The notes beneath the pieces were generated by a model. It made no database searches, was not told the origin of the DNA, and saw only the letters and a list, made by a program, of their open reading frames with translations. Positions 16,262 through 25,746 of a stretch of DNA of 64,000 nt are shown here, one piece after another. Source of the stretch: Shewanella sp. UCD-KL12 (GTDB lineage Bacteria > Pseudomonadota > Gammaproteobacteria > Enterobacterales > Shewanellaceae); assembly GCF_001957125.1 (NCBI RefSeq), contig NZ_MPHJ01000012.1:1-64000 (forward strand). The letters are read 5' to 3'. Within the stretch, counting starts at the first letter, position 1. Each line of letters opens with the position of its first letter. A program made the position numbers and the translations under genes.

Positions 16262-16489
16262 TTAAAATCGCTGTAAGCAAGGGCAATATAGACATTCACC
16301 ACATCCTCGTGGCTTTAAGTGGATTGAAGCTAATAGTTGTTCACGGCAACGGTTTCTGCGTTGCTCCTCTTCCTGCATCCGCGCAGTCATATTTCGCAAG
16401 ACACATTCACAGCATAAAGTAATTTTCCCATGTTTTATAAGATAGCCGTACTTAGTGAGCTTTTCAGGGCTTCCACTCTTGCGTTGCAT
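16262..16489 (-). CDS. Doubtful small cysteine-rich protein
   Basis: An open frame for 75 residues with nine cysteines, including CCEC near 27 and CGECLYCPC near 64, and a charged middle (MQEEEQRRNRCREQ). I do not recognise it. The paired cysteines could bind metal, which is the only argument in favour. The start lacks well-spaced Shine-Dalgarno sequence (a GGGG run is too close). It stands alone in a long region with little other coding sign, and could be a decayed gene. Confidence 0.25.
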   Translation of the reverse strand: MQRKSGSPEKLTKYGYLIKHGKITLCCECVLRNMTARMQEEEQRRNRCREQLLASIHLKPRGCGECLYCPCLQRF

Positions 16490-17573
16490 CGCCCCACTAT
16501 TCGAGGGGATGCGTCTTGGACCGAAACCCCTGAAAAAGCACTGGATTGATCACATGTTTAATGGAACTGGTACTGTTTAGTCGAGCTTAATCTAACTGAT
16601 ATGACAGCTGAGGCTTTCGCTAAGCGTATTTTGCTATTTATTTGGTGTATGAATGTCATTATTGATTGATAGTATGGATGCAAAAAGGGGCTGTTATTGA
16701 GACCTAAATAATCGTTCATCTCAATTTGGGAAACCGTACTTAGAGCGGTCAAATACTTAAACAAATTCTGAAATGGCTTTGACAAATATTTTTGTGGATA
16801 TTCAGGTCATTTTTTTACACCATAGTTTAAATTGCTTTCTTCTAGTTTATAGCCTGTCACCAATATTTACGTCACACCTGAATAAACCTCCTGTTTGAAA
16901 ATTGATCACAAATAAATCATTCGTATTAATTTATAAATTAATGTTGTTATAAAGCCTGTATTGCTTTTTTGTTTTGCGGCTTAAATGTTGCGATGGTGTT
17001 TATGCGGTGCTTTATTTATTTTGTTTGGTTTTTTATATTGCTTTTTGGTGTTTGCCTTAGTGTTTAATCTTTATTCTGAAAGCCTATGCTGGTGGTGTGA
17101 TTGTTTTTATTATCTGTTTAATTGTAGTTTGAATTGAATATGTAAATTCAATGGTTGTCACCCCTCATTAGTTGCAACCTAGGTATCAAGTTGTATCCTT
17201 GATTTGTTTTTGGTTGCAACATAATTGAGATATTGTTTTACAAATTAAGTTTGTTTCGTATCTTGTTGTTTTTTATCGTGTTTAAGGGGTGGTTTAAAGC
17301 GAATTTGTCTGTTGGTTTATTTATGAATGTATCAATTATTATCATTCAGGTTATTTAATTGTGATGACTGTTGACTAAAATGCTGTGTTTTTACAATATC
17401 TATATCGAGGGAAATAACTATTAACGTTCACGTTAATCAATAAGCGATTTATAAAACAATAAAACAATAATTTATCATGACATCTGAAGGCTTTTAGACT
17501 CGATATAAACTTTTAGAGTTTTTAGCTTGAACTTTGAGTTTTAATTTTAGGTGTGAATGATGAGGGAGAAAAT
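16490..17573. other. Long AT-rich intergenic region upstream of the TonB receptor
   Basis: More than 1 kb without a convincing gene. From about 16900 it is very T-rich on the plus strand. It contains a pair of GTTGCAAC motifs (listed separately). There is also a weak Fur-like stretch at 17331-17349. A long untranslated leader or a small RNA for the receptor gene is possible, but nothing in the sequence proves it. Confidence 0.5.
17171..17220. promoter_or_regulatory. Inverted pair GTTGCAACC ... GGTTGCAAC upstream of TonB receptor 1
   Basis: GTTGCAACC at 17171-17179 and its exact reverse complement GGTTGCAAC at 17212-17220 flank a 32-base spacer. Each half is itself palindromic (GTTGCAAC). A similar pair occurs upstream of the second TonB receptor. 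Candidate operator sites about 350-400 bp before the start codon; the binding protein is unknown. Confidence 0.4.
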
Positions 17574-20267
17574 ATGAACTCTTTGACCTTAACAGCAAAA
17601 GCAGTACGGTTTGGATTATTAGCCGCAGCATCATCAGTTGCGTTTTCAGGCTTTGCGATTGCTGAAGAGCAAGATGAAAAAGTTGAACGCATTGAAGTAA
17701 CTGGTTCTCGCATTAAGCAAGTTGATATGGAAACAACGTCTCCAATCACAGTATTAAGTGCAGCAGATATTGCGATGACAGGTGAAAAAACGGTTGCAGA
17801 TGTACTTAACAACTCTGCGATAAATGCATTCGGTTCATGGCGTGGTATGTCAGGGTATGGCTCAGGTGGCAGTGCAACAAGTACCGTCAATATGCGTGGT
17901 CTTGGTTCACAAGCGACATTAGTATTACTTGATGGTCGCCGCATGCCTGGTACGAGCTCTAGCTCTGGTGCTACAGCGGATACTTCTCAAATTCCAATTG
18001 CAATTGTTGAGCGCATTGAAATCCTCCGTGATGGTGCATCAGCTGTATACGGTTCTGATGCGGTTGCAGGTGTAATTAACATCATTACTAAAAAAGATTT
18101 CGATGGTTTCCAGCTAGATTTCAGTACTGAACAACCAAGTATTGAAGGTGGTGACGCTAACCGATTCTCTATCTCTTCAGGCTTTAATACAGATAAAGGC
18201 AACATTACCTTTACGTATGAATATTACGATACAAAAGCTGTGATGGATAATGAAGTTTGGCAAACTAATCACCCAGACTATGCAGATTTCAGCTCATTTA
18301 GTTCAGTACCTAACGGTTATTATAATACCGGTGAAAAAAATGCTGATGGTGATGACATCTATGGCTTCTATTCAAACTCAGAGATGTGTGAGCAGACTGA
18401 AAATGTTGCAGATGGTACAGATGGTGCTAACAATGGCCGCTGTCTATACAGTTATGGTGAAGTGACTAAGCTGTTTGGTGATCTGACTCGTAACTCATTC
18501 ATGACCAACTTTAACTATGAGATCACTGATAATATTCAGTTCCGTGGTCGCGGTACAGCGTCATTAAGTGACACTTATACACGTTATGCTGGAACACCTG
18601 TATCTACTAACTACCCAGTAATGAGTGCTGATAACACTTATAATCCAACTGGCGAAGATATGACTGTATATATGCGCTCAGTTCAAATTGGTGAGCGAGA
18701 TACTTTAACTGAGACAAATAACTTCGATATCTTAGGTGGTTTCGTCGGTTTTGCTGATATTGGCAAAGGCGTTGATTGGGAACTCAATATGCAGCACTCT
18801 GCATCGACGACCAACTCATTTAATTATAACCTCATTAACGATAATATCATTCAAAGTGAATTGGATCGTGTTGATGCAGATGGCAACAATATCTACGACA
18901 TCTTTAACACTTCAGGCATGAGCTATGAAGCGTGGGATCAGCAGATGAACCAGCTTTACAGTGCAGCAAACCATACCGGTGTTTATCAAGGTAAGTTTGA
19001 TAGCACTCAGTTTGATGGTCTAGCGAGTACATTACTTGTTGAAGAGGGTGACTTTACGCTAGCCATCGTTGGCGGAATTGAATATGAGATGATCAACTTC
19101 AAGCAGACATCTGATCCAGAATCTGCTTCAGGTATTATCTCAGGTGGTTCAGGTGGGGATGATGTTGACGCTGAGCGTACACGTCAATCTGCATACACAG
19201 AAATTCAGATGGGTTTACCAGCAAACTTTGAAATCTCTGCAGCGGTACGATACGAGCGTTATGATCAAGAAGGTACATTAACAGGTGCAGAAGGTCAGGT
19301 AACTAACGAGTCTACATTTGATGCGGTAGTGCCTAAGTTTGGTCTAAGCTGGCGTCCAGTTGATTCTTTACTGCTTCGTGCAAGTTATGGTGATTCATTC
19401 CGTGCTCCTAACATGGGCGAGATGTTCTCTTCTCAGTCTCTTAGTTTCGAGAAAGCCTACGATTCAGTTTGGTGTGAAGCAAACAATGATTCAGATGCGA
19501 CATACTGTACATCAAGCAATCAACATAAGACTTGGTTCGGTGGTAATCCAGACCTTGAAGCTGAAGAGGGCAACTCTTTAACCCTAGGTGGTGTGTGGAA
19601 TGTCACTGATGCGTGGAGTATGGAGCTTTCATACTACTCAATTACCTATGATAACAAGATTGAGTCGGTAGGCGCTGATGATCTTATTCGTGATGAGAAG
19701 ATTAACGGTAGCTCAGACTTCATAACCCGTGGTGCTGATGGCAAGATTGAATATATTGAAAGTGGTTATGTCAATATGTCATCTGTTGAAACTTCAGGTT
19801 TTGACTTTGCAACATCATATAACTTAGAAACCGGCTTAGGTGATTTCAACTTTAAGGTTGATTTAACTCATATTCTCGCTTTTGATGAACAAGCTGATGC
19901 GGAGTCAGAAGTTAACGAATTGGCTGGTCTGCAGGATTACCCTGATTGGCGTGGTAACTTTGCCGCAGCTTGGTACTACAATGACTTCAGCGCTGCATGG
20001 ACTACCGTTTATATCGGTTCGCAGTCTGGTGAGTACTGGAGAGATCTTGGTTATGACTATATCGTAGATACACCACACTACTTTAAGCATAATTTCCAGG
20101 TGACTTATGCACATGATTGGAATGGTTCATTAACAGTTGGTGTGAATAACCTGTTTGATGAAACAGCACCAACTTGGTATGAAGACCCAGGCTACCGTGA
20201 TGTGAACACGGGTCTATATGACGTACTAGGTCGTACTTACTACCTACGCCTTAACCAGAAGTTCTAA
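17574..20267 (+). CDS. TonB-dependent outer membrane receptor 1
   Basis: 897 residues. A signal peptide (about residues 1-30, ending FSGFAIA) is followed by the TonB-box-like and plug N-terminus ERIEVTGSRIKQ, then a plug domain (TVNMRGLGSQATLVLLDGRR near 103, ERIEILRDGASAVYGSDAVAGVINI near 148). The long beta-barrel contains SWRPVDSLLLRASYGDSFRAPNMGEMF near 600, and the last residue is Phe (LRLNQKF), the outer membrane assembly signal. It imports an unidentified substrate using TonB energy. This subclass in marine gammaproteobacteria often handles carbohydrates, peptides or other organics, not only iron. ATG at 17574 has GGGAGA upstream. An AraC-type regulator follows and may control it. Confidence 0.92.
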   Translation: MNSLTLTAKAVRFGLLAAASSVAFSGFAIAEEQDEKVERIEVTGSRIKQVDMETTSPITVLSAADIAMTGEKTVADVLNNSAINAFGSWRGMSGYGSGGSATSTVNMRGLGSQATLVLLDGRRMPGTSSSSGATADTSQIPIAIVERIEILRDGASAVYGSDAVAGVINIITKKDFDGFQLDFSTEQPSIEGGDANRFSISSGFNTDKGNITFTYEYYDTKAVMDNEVWQTNHPDYADFSSFSSVPNGYYNTGEKNADGDDIYGFYSNSEMCEQTENVADGTDGANNGRCLYSYGEVTKLFGDLTRNSFMTNFNYEITDNIQFRGRGTASLSDTYTRYAGTPVSTNYPVMSADNTYNPTGEDMTVYMRSVQIGERDTLTETNNFDILGGFVGFADIGKGVDWELNMQHSASTTNSFNYNLINDNIIQSELDRVDADGNNIYDIFNTSGMSYEAWDQQMNQLYSAANHTGVYQGKFDSTQFDGLASTLLVEEGDFTLAIVGGIEYEMINFKQTSDPESASGIISGGSGGDDVDAERTRQSAYTEIQMGLPANFEISAAVRYERYDQEGTLTGAEGQVTNESTFDAVVPKFGLSWRPVDSLLLRASYGDSFRAPNMGEMFSSQSLSFEKAYDSVWCEANNDSDATYCTSSNQHKTWFGGNPDLEAEEGNSLTLGGVWNVTDAWSMELSYYSITYDNKIESVGADDLIRDEKINGSSDFITRGADGKIEYIESGYVNMSSVETSGFDFATSYNLETGLGDFNFKVDLTHILAFDEQADAESEVNELAGLQDYPDWRGNFAAAWYYNDFSAAWTTVYIGSQSGEYWRDLGYDYIVDTPHYFKHNFQVTYAHDWNGSLTVGVNNLFDETAPTWYEDPGYRDVNTGLYDVLGRTYYLRLNQKF

Positions 20268-20296
20268 TCTAGAGATTTAGATTAATTGATTAAGAC

Positions 20297-20328
20297 AAAA
20301 AAACCTCCGCTAGTCGGAGGTTTTTTTA
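20297..20328. terminator. Terminator after TonB receptor 1
   Basis: AAAAAAACCTCCG-CTAGT-CGGAGGTTTTTTT, a perfect inverted repeat with T run, 30 bases past the stop. Confidence 0.92.
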
Positions 20329-20465
20329 TGCGAGAATTAAGCGAGTTTATACATGATGTTCAATCTGAAGCTAAAGTTTATTCGTCAAATTCGCAAATAT
20401 CCCTTTCCAAAAGATGCTAATTCTTATACAAAATAACTCATGATAATAAATGAAGTAGGGTGTGG

Positions 20466-21485
20466 ATGAAGCAGGCTCAAAGTTATAAGCCGAACTTGAT
20501 GGTAGGGGATCAGTCTTATCCAGCCTACCAACTCAGAAATTTATTGGCTTACCTTCGCCACCATCATGGCGAAGAGGTTGTTGAGTTACTCTGTTCGCAA
20601 ATTGGAGTCGGGCTTAAAGAGTTGGAACACCTGCAGGTCATCTATGTGTGGCAAGCTGATTTTGCTATGGATTTTCTTCAGTCCTACACGGGGGACATGG
20701 AAGTCGGTGCAAAAGTTGGCCAACAGTATGCGGTAGAAGATTTAGACTTCTTACTGAGTTTTTTTAATCAATGCGATACGATTGGTGATTGCCTGCAGTT
20801 CGTGCTATCTCACCCTGAGCTTGTAGGGAGCTTTACCGATACCTTGATTATAGAGCAGGATGATAAGCTACATATTCGTTGGTTAAACACTGGCAAGATT
20901 AGTTTAGCGCGTTACTCATGTCAGTTTCAGCACAGTGTATGTGGTCTACTGACAATCGGGAGCGGCTTGGCTGGTCAAGCCATACTTGCTGATAAAATAT
21001 TGTTGGCAGAACCAGATAGAAGCACAGAGTCTTTAGCTTCGATCACTGGTGCTGATATATTGTGTAATGCCGAATTTAATGAGTGGTCAATTGATAAAAA
21101 ATACCTCTCACTTCCAGTTAGATACAAATTTGATGAAGATAAAGTCAATACCATCTCAAACCAGCAAGCCTCTTTTATTCAGGTACTGCTGGAAGAGATC
21201 CGTAAAACATTTCCTGATTGCCCTAACATGGAGCAGATGGCCAGCAGTCAAAATATGAGCAGTAGGACTTTACGGCGTAGGATCTCTCAAGCGGGTACAA
21301 GTTATCAAAAACTGATGGACCAAGTTAGGTGTCAAGCTGCAATAGCTTTGATCTTGTCTCAAGAAAAGAGTATTGAAGAGATTGCTGAGGTGATGGGGTT
21401 TGGGGAAGTAAGCCATTTTCGGCAGAGTTTTAAACATTGGCTTGGGCATCCGCCGGGCCATTTTTTGCGGTTAAATGAAACGTAA
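20466..21485 (+). CDS. AraC-family transcriptional regulator
   Basis: 339 residues. The N-terminal ~200 residues resemble the arabinose-binding-like domain of OruR/ArgR-type AraC regulators (AYQLRNLLAYLRHHHGEE near 20, DLDFLLSFFNQCDTIGDCL near 95). The C-terminal ~95 residues hold two HTH motifs: MEQMASSQNMSSRTLRRRI near 260 and SIEEIAEVMGFGEVSHFRQSFKHWLGHPP near 302. The ATG at 20466 is preferred to the GTG at 20460. It lies between the receptor and two lipoproteins on the other strand; which of them it regulates is not evident. Confidence 0.87.
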   Translation: MKQAQSYKPNLMVGDQSYPAYQLRNLLAYLRHHHGEEVVELLCSQIGVGLKELEHLQVIYVWQADFAMDFLQSYTGDMEVGAKVGQQYAVEDLDFLLSFFNQCDTIGDCLQFVLSHPELVGSFTDTLIIEQDDKLHIRWLNTGKISLARYSCQFQHSVCGLLTIGSGLAGQAILADKILLAEPDRSTESLASITGADILCNAEFNEWSIDKKYLSLPVRYKFDEDKVNTISNQQASFIQVLLEEIRKTFPDCPNMEQMASSQNMSSRTLRRRISQAGTSYQKLMDQVRCQAAIALILSQEKSIEEIAEVMGFGEVSHFRQSFKHWLGHPPGHFLRLNET

Positions 21486-21582
21486 GTCTCTTTTGAGCTA
21501 AGCTCGTCGTGAGTACATAACAAGCTAGCCTTGCTATGTACTAACGATGGATTTTTATAGCATACAATCACCGTTTCACCTA

Positions 21583-22746
21583 TTACTGGCAACTACCTAG
21601 GCTTGGAGGTAGTGAATCTATCCAATGTTTTATGAGCTCAACAGCTTCAGTGTGAATTAAGCTTCTACCCAAAGGCGGCATTCTGTCTTTCGGTTCATTC
21701 AACTCTTGTCTATATAATAAAATTGAGTGTTCACCATTACCCGGTACGATATCGTATGAAAGCCCTTTAGGGCCTCCATCCCAGCCAGGAGGTTGTTTAC
21801 AAACTCCATATTGATAACTGGTATGATTAATATGAAAACCAAGTCTAAGTCCTGAAATACTCGCAAAACCTTCCGCCCTATGGCAGTGAGCACAGTTAAT
21901 ATCGAGATAACCTTTGACTCTCTGAGTTAAGTTACTTTGGCTATCAAACAGAGAGGGGGCGTGAGCTATCTCTTGCAGGTTTGGTAAGCCAGTTAGAATA
22001 TTGAGTCTTTGCCACAGTGTCAGTTGGTTAATTGTTTCACCTCGATAGTTAATATCATGATTAAGTAGGTGAGCCTTAAGGCCGATTGGACTTATGTTAC
22101 TGCTACCATTTCGGTTTAGCTGATGGCAGAGTTTGCATTCCACTCGACTCGGTACATGGTAGTTAAATGTTTCTACTTGACCTTGATGGTTTAACGTATG
22201 GGGGATATCTGCACCAGCTTGAGCCAGTTTTGCTTCACCATCTTGCCATTGGTAGGGCAAGGTCGTCCAACCTGCTTCTCTTTTTATTAATAGTCTCGTC
22301 TCTATCAGCACCTGATTTTCTGCATCTTTAATCTGCGTGTCATAGGGCATAGAGAAGGTTTTTGTTAGCACTGTTCCTGTGGGAAATTCAAAGGTATCAG
22401 TTAAATTAAACGTTATTTGTCCACCATCAGGAATAAACAAGAAGCGGTATTTGGCTGCATAATTGGTAAATAGCTGACTGGACAGTTCATAGTGCAAACC
22501 AGGCTCTACAGCATCAGATGTCGGGGTCGTAGGATCGATAAATAATCCATAACTGGCTAAGTTGTCACAATCCTCACTCATTAAAGCTTCCCAGTTCACG
22601 CTCGATGTTGATTGATCACACAGTGATATAGCGGAAGGAGGTGTGGGAGTGACAGGGGGCTGAGCGACTTCTTGTTGGCTATTATCATCAGAGCCACCAC
22701 AAGCGGTTAATAGCGTGACTAGGAGTAAAAGGAATAAATTGCGCAT
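21583..22746 (-). CDS. Lipoprotein with two CxxCH motifs, HNE_0200-type family
   Basis: 387 residues. A lipoprotein signal peptide ends LLTACGGS, with Cys16 as the lipidation site. The mature part matches, almost end to end, the C-terminal third of the neighbouring 883-residue protein. Two CxxCH motifs, CKLCHQ (near 202) and CAHCHRAEG (near 284), are the covalent heme c attachment pattern. I recall this as the uncharacterised HNE_0200-type family that occurs paired with or fused to beta-helix proteins. It is probably an outer-membrane or periplasm-facing di-heme lipoprotein; whether heme is bound is untested. It follows the fusion gene by 80 bases that contain a strong hairpin. Function unknown. 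Confidence 0.75.
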   Translation of the reverse strand: MRNLFLLLLVTLLTACGGSDDNSQQEVAQPPVTPTPPSAISLCDQSTSSVNWEALMSEDCDNLASYGLFIDPTTPTSDAVEPGLHYELSSQLFTNYAAKYRFLFIPDGGQITFNLTDTFEFPTGTVLTKTFSMPYDTQIKDAENQVLIETRLLIKREAGWTTLPYQWQDGEAKLAQAGADIPHTLNHQGQVETFNYHVPSRVECKLCHQLNRNGSSNISPIGLKAHLLNHDINYRGETINQLTLWQRLNILTGLPNLQEIAHAPSLFDSQSNLTQRVKGYLDINCAHCHRAEGFASISGLRLGFHINHTSYQYGVCKQPPGWDGGPKGLSYDIVPGNGEHSILLYRQELNEPKDRMPPLGRSLIHTEAVELIKHWIDSLPPSLGSCQ

Positions 22747-22774
22747 ACTTCACCTTTTATGCTGATAGAGGCAA

Positions 22775-22797
22775 AGAGGCCGGTAAAACCGGCCTCT
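22775..22797 (-). terminator. GC-rich hairpin between the two di-CxxCH lipoprotein genes
   Basis: AGAGGCCGGT-AAA-ACCGGCCTCT is a perfect 10-bp stem. On the minus strand it is followed only by TTTGCC, so termination would be partial; it may reduce expression of the downstream gene or protect mRNA ends. Confidence 0.55.
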
Positions 22798-22826
22798 ATT
22801 GTTTGCTCAAAGCTTACATATGCTTG

Positions 22827-25478
22827 CTATTGAGAGCAGCTTGCGACAGGTAAACGTTTTATCCACTCATAGATAAGTTCAACACCCTCTCCATGAGACA
22901 GGCTACGACCAATTTCTGGCATGCGGTCACCTGGTAGATTCGTTTCCATTCTGAAGTGCAGGATGGAACGTTCTGGTGCTGTTGGAACTACATCAAAGCT
23001 CAAGTTTCCGCCACCATAAGCCACTGGTGATTTACAGGTACCGTGGGAGAAACCACCGTCTTCACTGTAAGATCTGAAGTACTCAAGTTTAAGGCCTGTG
23101 TTAGATGCATTACCTTCAGGGCGATGACAGTGAGCACAATTGACATCTAAATAGCCTTTTGCAGTACGCATTAAGAGCTCGTCAGTCATACTGTTGAGGT
23201 TAGCCTCATCACCATCTGAAAATGTAGGCACGGTGTCGATAGTTGCGACATCTGGCACGCCTTGTAAAATGCCAGCTGCTTGCCATTTCATCAGCTGATT
23301 CATAGTACCGTCTGCGTAAGCGTAATCTTTATTCAGATGTCTCGCTTTTGGCCCAATAGGGACAAATACAGCAGGGCTACTTGGGTCGGCTTTAAACTGA
23401 TGACACTGCTTACAGTTGTTCATGCTAGGTACAACATAGTCAAAATCAAATGTCTCCCCGTTATGAGTGACTTGTTTTGCCTGAATCGCTCCAGCTTTTG
23501 CAAGTACAGCATCAGATTTGTCAGCATTGAAAATGTATGGAAGTGCCGACCAGCCTGTGGCGCGACGGATAAGAAGGCGGGTTTCCACCATATCTTCATT
23601 GCCAAAACCTCTTTGTGCGGTATCAGCAGGTAAGGCGAACGTTTTACTGATCACGGTACCGACTGGGAAGTCCATACTCTCTTGGGCTGAATAGTTTGCA
23701 ACTTTACCTTCTGGGACAAATACAAAGCGGTATTTACTGGCGTAATCAGTAAATAACTGGGTATTCATATCGTAAGGTAAACCATCAGAATTTGGCGCAG
23801 CTGTTGGGTTTGCTGTATCGGCAAACAAATTGTAATCAGATAGATTAGGGCAGTTTGCACCTAATAAAGCTGGCCAGTTGACGTCTGAGCTCGTTGATTC
23901 ACATAACGCTAAATCACCATCGCCGACGAGACCACCTTCGCCTTCACCGATACTTCCACCGCCGCCAATCAGGTTACCACCATCGCAACCAGCGACGTCA
24001 TCATCTACACCACAACCGAAGATCTCATCACCGAACGTAACGGTATGTACCGGCAAGCTAACTTGAGCACATTTCATTAGGTCAGTTTGCTGCTCCTCAT
24101 AAAGGACATCAGCAATATTCATGTCGGTATTATCGTTGGCATAAAGGCGACCAAAAGAGACATCACCATTATCGCTGGCACAGATATTATCGCTGCCATC
24201 ATCTGCAAATGGCATCTCTTGCAAGCCTAAATAAGCCGCAGTGCCATTATTAGAGAGCATCTCTCCTAAGCCGTCATAGAGGACGCCAGGAAACTTACCA
24301 TGAGTAAACAGGTAAGCTTTGATGATGTCATCAATCAAATAACCGTTAGGCTTTTTACCATAATCGGTAATAACATTATCGTGTAGATAGATATTACGTG
24401 GAGTGGGTCTCCAGCCATCTTCTATCGGTTGGTTCTCTTGACCATAGTTGGCGACAAAAGCACTCATATCAGGTTCAGCGATAAAGAAGCTTGAGATTGT
24501 GACACCCATGGTGTCGTGGTTGGTTATCTCGTTATTAAAGATCTCAACATCATCGGTTGAAAGAATGATCATGCCTGTTCCGGGTGGAACGATGTGAACT
24601 CCTGCTGGGTTTGCTGATGCATTTGCAAAGTTCTGCGTGTTATTGTCATAGATCTTGTTATTGAATATTCGAACGCTTGAGCCGTATCTGTGGTTGTTGA
24701 TAGGCAGATCGAATACTAAGATCCCGCCAGTATTGCCCATCGCTTCGTTACCATAGACATCGGCATACTTGGAGTTTTCAATTTCAATCCCGGCAACGTT
24801 CTCTTTAGCGATATTGTTTCTGACCACAATATATTGAGATTGGCCGACATAAATACCTGCATCGGCGCTACCACGGACATAGGTATCTTCAATAAGGATA
24901 TTTTCGCATTCAACAGGGTAGAGGCCATAGGCACCATTGCCTTCATCAAGCTCTCCTTCCCAAACCGTTGCGAGTCTTCGAAGAATAATGCCGTTTGTAT
25001 TTTTTAGTTTTATGCCATTATTTTTTGCTTCATTGACAGATAGATCCTGAATAATAATGTTGGCGGCATTTTGAACGAAGATGCCATCACCAGAGATAGA
25101 TTCAGAGAAGTCGAGCACAGTGTCATCCATGCCGTGCCCCATAATGGTGATATTAGATGCGTAAGTCCCATCACCGTCAACATCACCATCGAAAAGTAGG
25201 GTCGATGCAATTTTAAAATTACCTTTCGGTAAGACAATCACATCATTAGTTTGAGCATTGATCAGCGCTTCTTGAATACGGGTGGTTAAGTTTTCCCCAT
25301 CCTCAATGATGATAGCACCTTCAGGAAATGTTGGGCTAGGCTCAGGGGCTGGTGTAACAGTCCCTTCATCTTGCTCTACAACCGGGTCGTCATCATCAGA
25401 TGAACATGCAGACATACTCAACGCGACAGCACTGGCCACGAGGCTTGGGATTAACCAAGAAGGTTTCTTGTTGAACAT
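22827..25478 (-). CDS. Lipoprotein: beta-helix domain fused to di-CxxCH HNE_0200-type domain
   Basis: 883 residues. A signal peptide ends in the lipobox MSACSSDDDD, Cys24. Residues ~55-480 form a right-handed parallel beta-helix: repeats such as NIIIQDLSVNEAKNNGIKLKN, ILIEDTYVRGSADAGIYVG and RNNIAKENVAGIEIENSKY, like periplasmic carbohydrate-processing CASH folds. A Gly-rich linker (GGGGSIGEGEGG, ~505-520) leads to a domain of ~360 residues that is a paralog of the next protein, with CKQCHQ near 688 and CAHCHRPEG near 780. From memory these two families (a beta-helix family and HNE_0200) occur as pairs or fusions of unknown function. The fusion next to a second copy of the heme-like domain is notable. 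An extracytoplasmic redox enzyme or a binding protein for a polymer are both possible. Confidence 0.78.
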   Translation of the reverse strand: MFNKKPSWLIPSLVASAVALSMSACSSDDDDPVVEQDEGTVTPAPEPSPTFPEGAIIIEDGENLTTRIQEALINAQTNDVIVLPKGNFKIASTLLFDGDVDGDGTYASNITIMGHGMDDTVLDFSESISGDGIFVQNAANIIIQDLSVNEAKNNGIKLKNTNGIILRRLATVWEGELDEGNGAYGLYPVECENILIEDTYVRGSADAGIYVGQSQYIVVRNNIAKENVAGIEIENSKYADVYGNEAMGNTGGILVFDLPINNHRYGSSVRIFNNKIYDNNTQNFANASANPAGVHIVPPGTGMIILSTDDVEIFNNEITNHDTMGVTISSFFIAEPDMSAFVANYGQENQPIEDGWRPTPRNIYLHDNVITDYGKKPNGYLIDDIIKAYLFTHGKFPGVLYDGLGEMLSNNGTAAYLGLQEMPFADDGSDNICASDNGDVSFGRLYANDNTDMNIADVLYEEQQTDLMKCAQVSLPVHTVTFGDEIFGCGVDDDVAGCDGGNLIGGGGSIGEGEGGLVGDGDLALCESTSSDVNWPALLGANCPNLSDYNLFADTANPTAAPNSDGLPYDMNTQLFTDYASKYRFVFVPEGKVANYSAQESMDFPVGTVISKTFALPADTAQRGFGNEDMVETRLLIRRATGWSALPYIFNADKSDAVLAKAGAIQAKQVTHNGETFDFDYVVPSMNNCKQCHQFKADPSSPAVFVPIGPKARHLNKDYAYADGTMNQLMKWQAAGILQGVPDVATIDTVPTFSDGDEANLNSMTDELLMRTAKGYLDVNCAHCHRPEGNASNTGLKLEYFRSYSEDGGFSHGTCKSPVAYGGGNLSFDVVPTAPERSILHFRMETNLPGDRMPEIGRSLSHGEGVELIYEWIKRLPVASCSQ

Positions 25479-25746
25479 AGCGTCTCCTGCTTATTTTTAT
25501 TATTCCTCTCTTAGATTGCACTGACCTCATTTATATTCAATGTGAAATCCGGCCAACAACTTTTTAACAACTCGCTATCATTAGGGTCGGTGAATGAGGT
25601 CAAACAGGGAGAGGGGTAAAAAACGTTATAAAACAGTATGAAACAACAAATAATTAAACGGTTAGTGAGCTAGCTATTGGCTGGTGATAAATATTCATAG
25701 ATGTATCGCTTTGTTACGCTGATACGAGGCGATTGGGTGAAGATGA

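Noticed and set aside
16558..16785. Open frame of 75 codons on the minus strand
   Set aside because: No Shine-Dalgarno sequence, no recognisable domain, composition like the surrounding AT-rich DNA. Not called as a gene.
17331..17349. Fur-box-like stretch upstream of TonB receptor 1 (ATCAATTATTATCATT)
   Set aside because: Only about 11 of 19 positions agree with the Fur consensus, expected by chance in AT-rich DNA; no iron genes adjacent.
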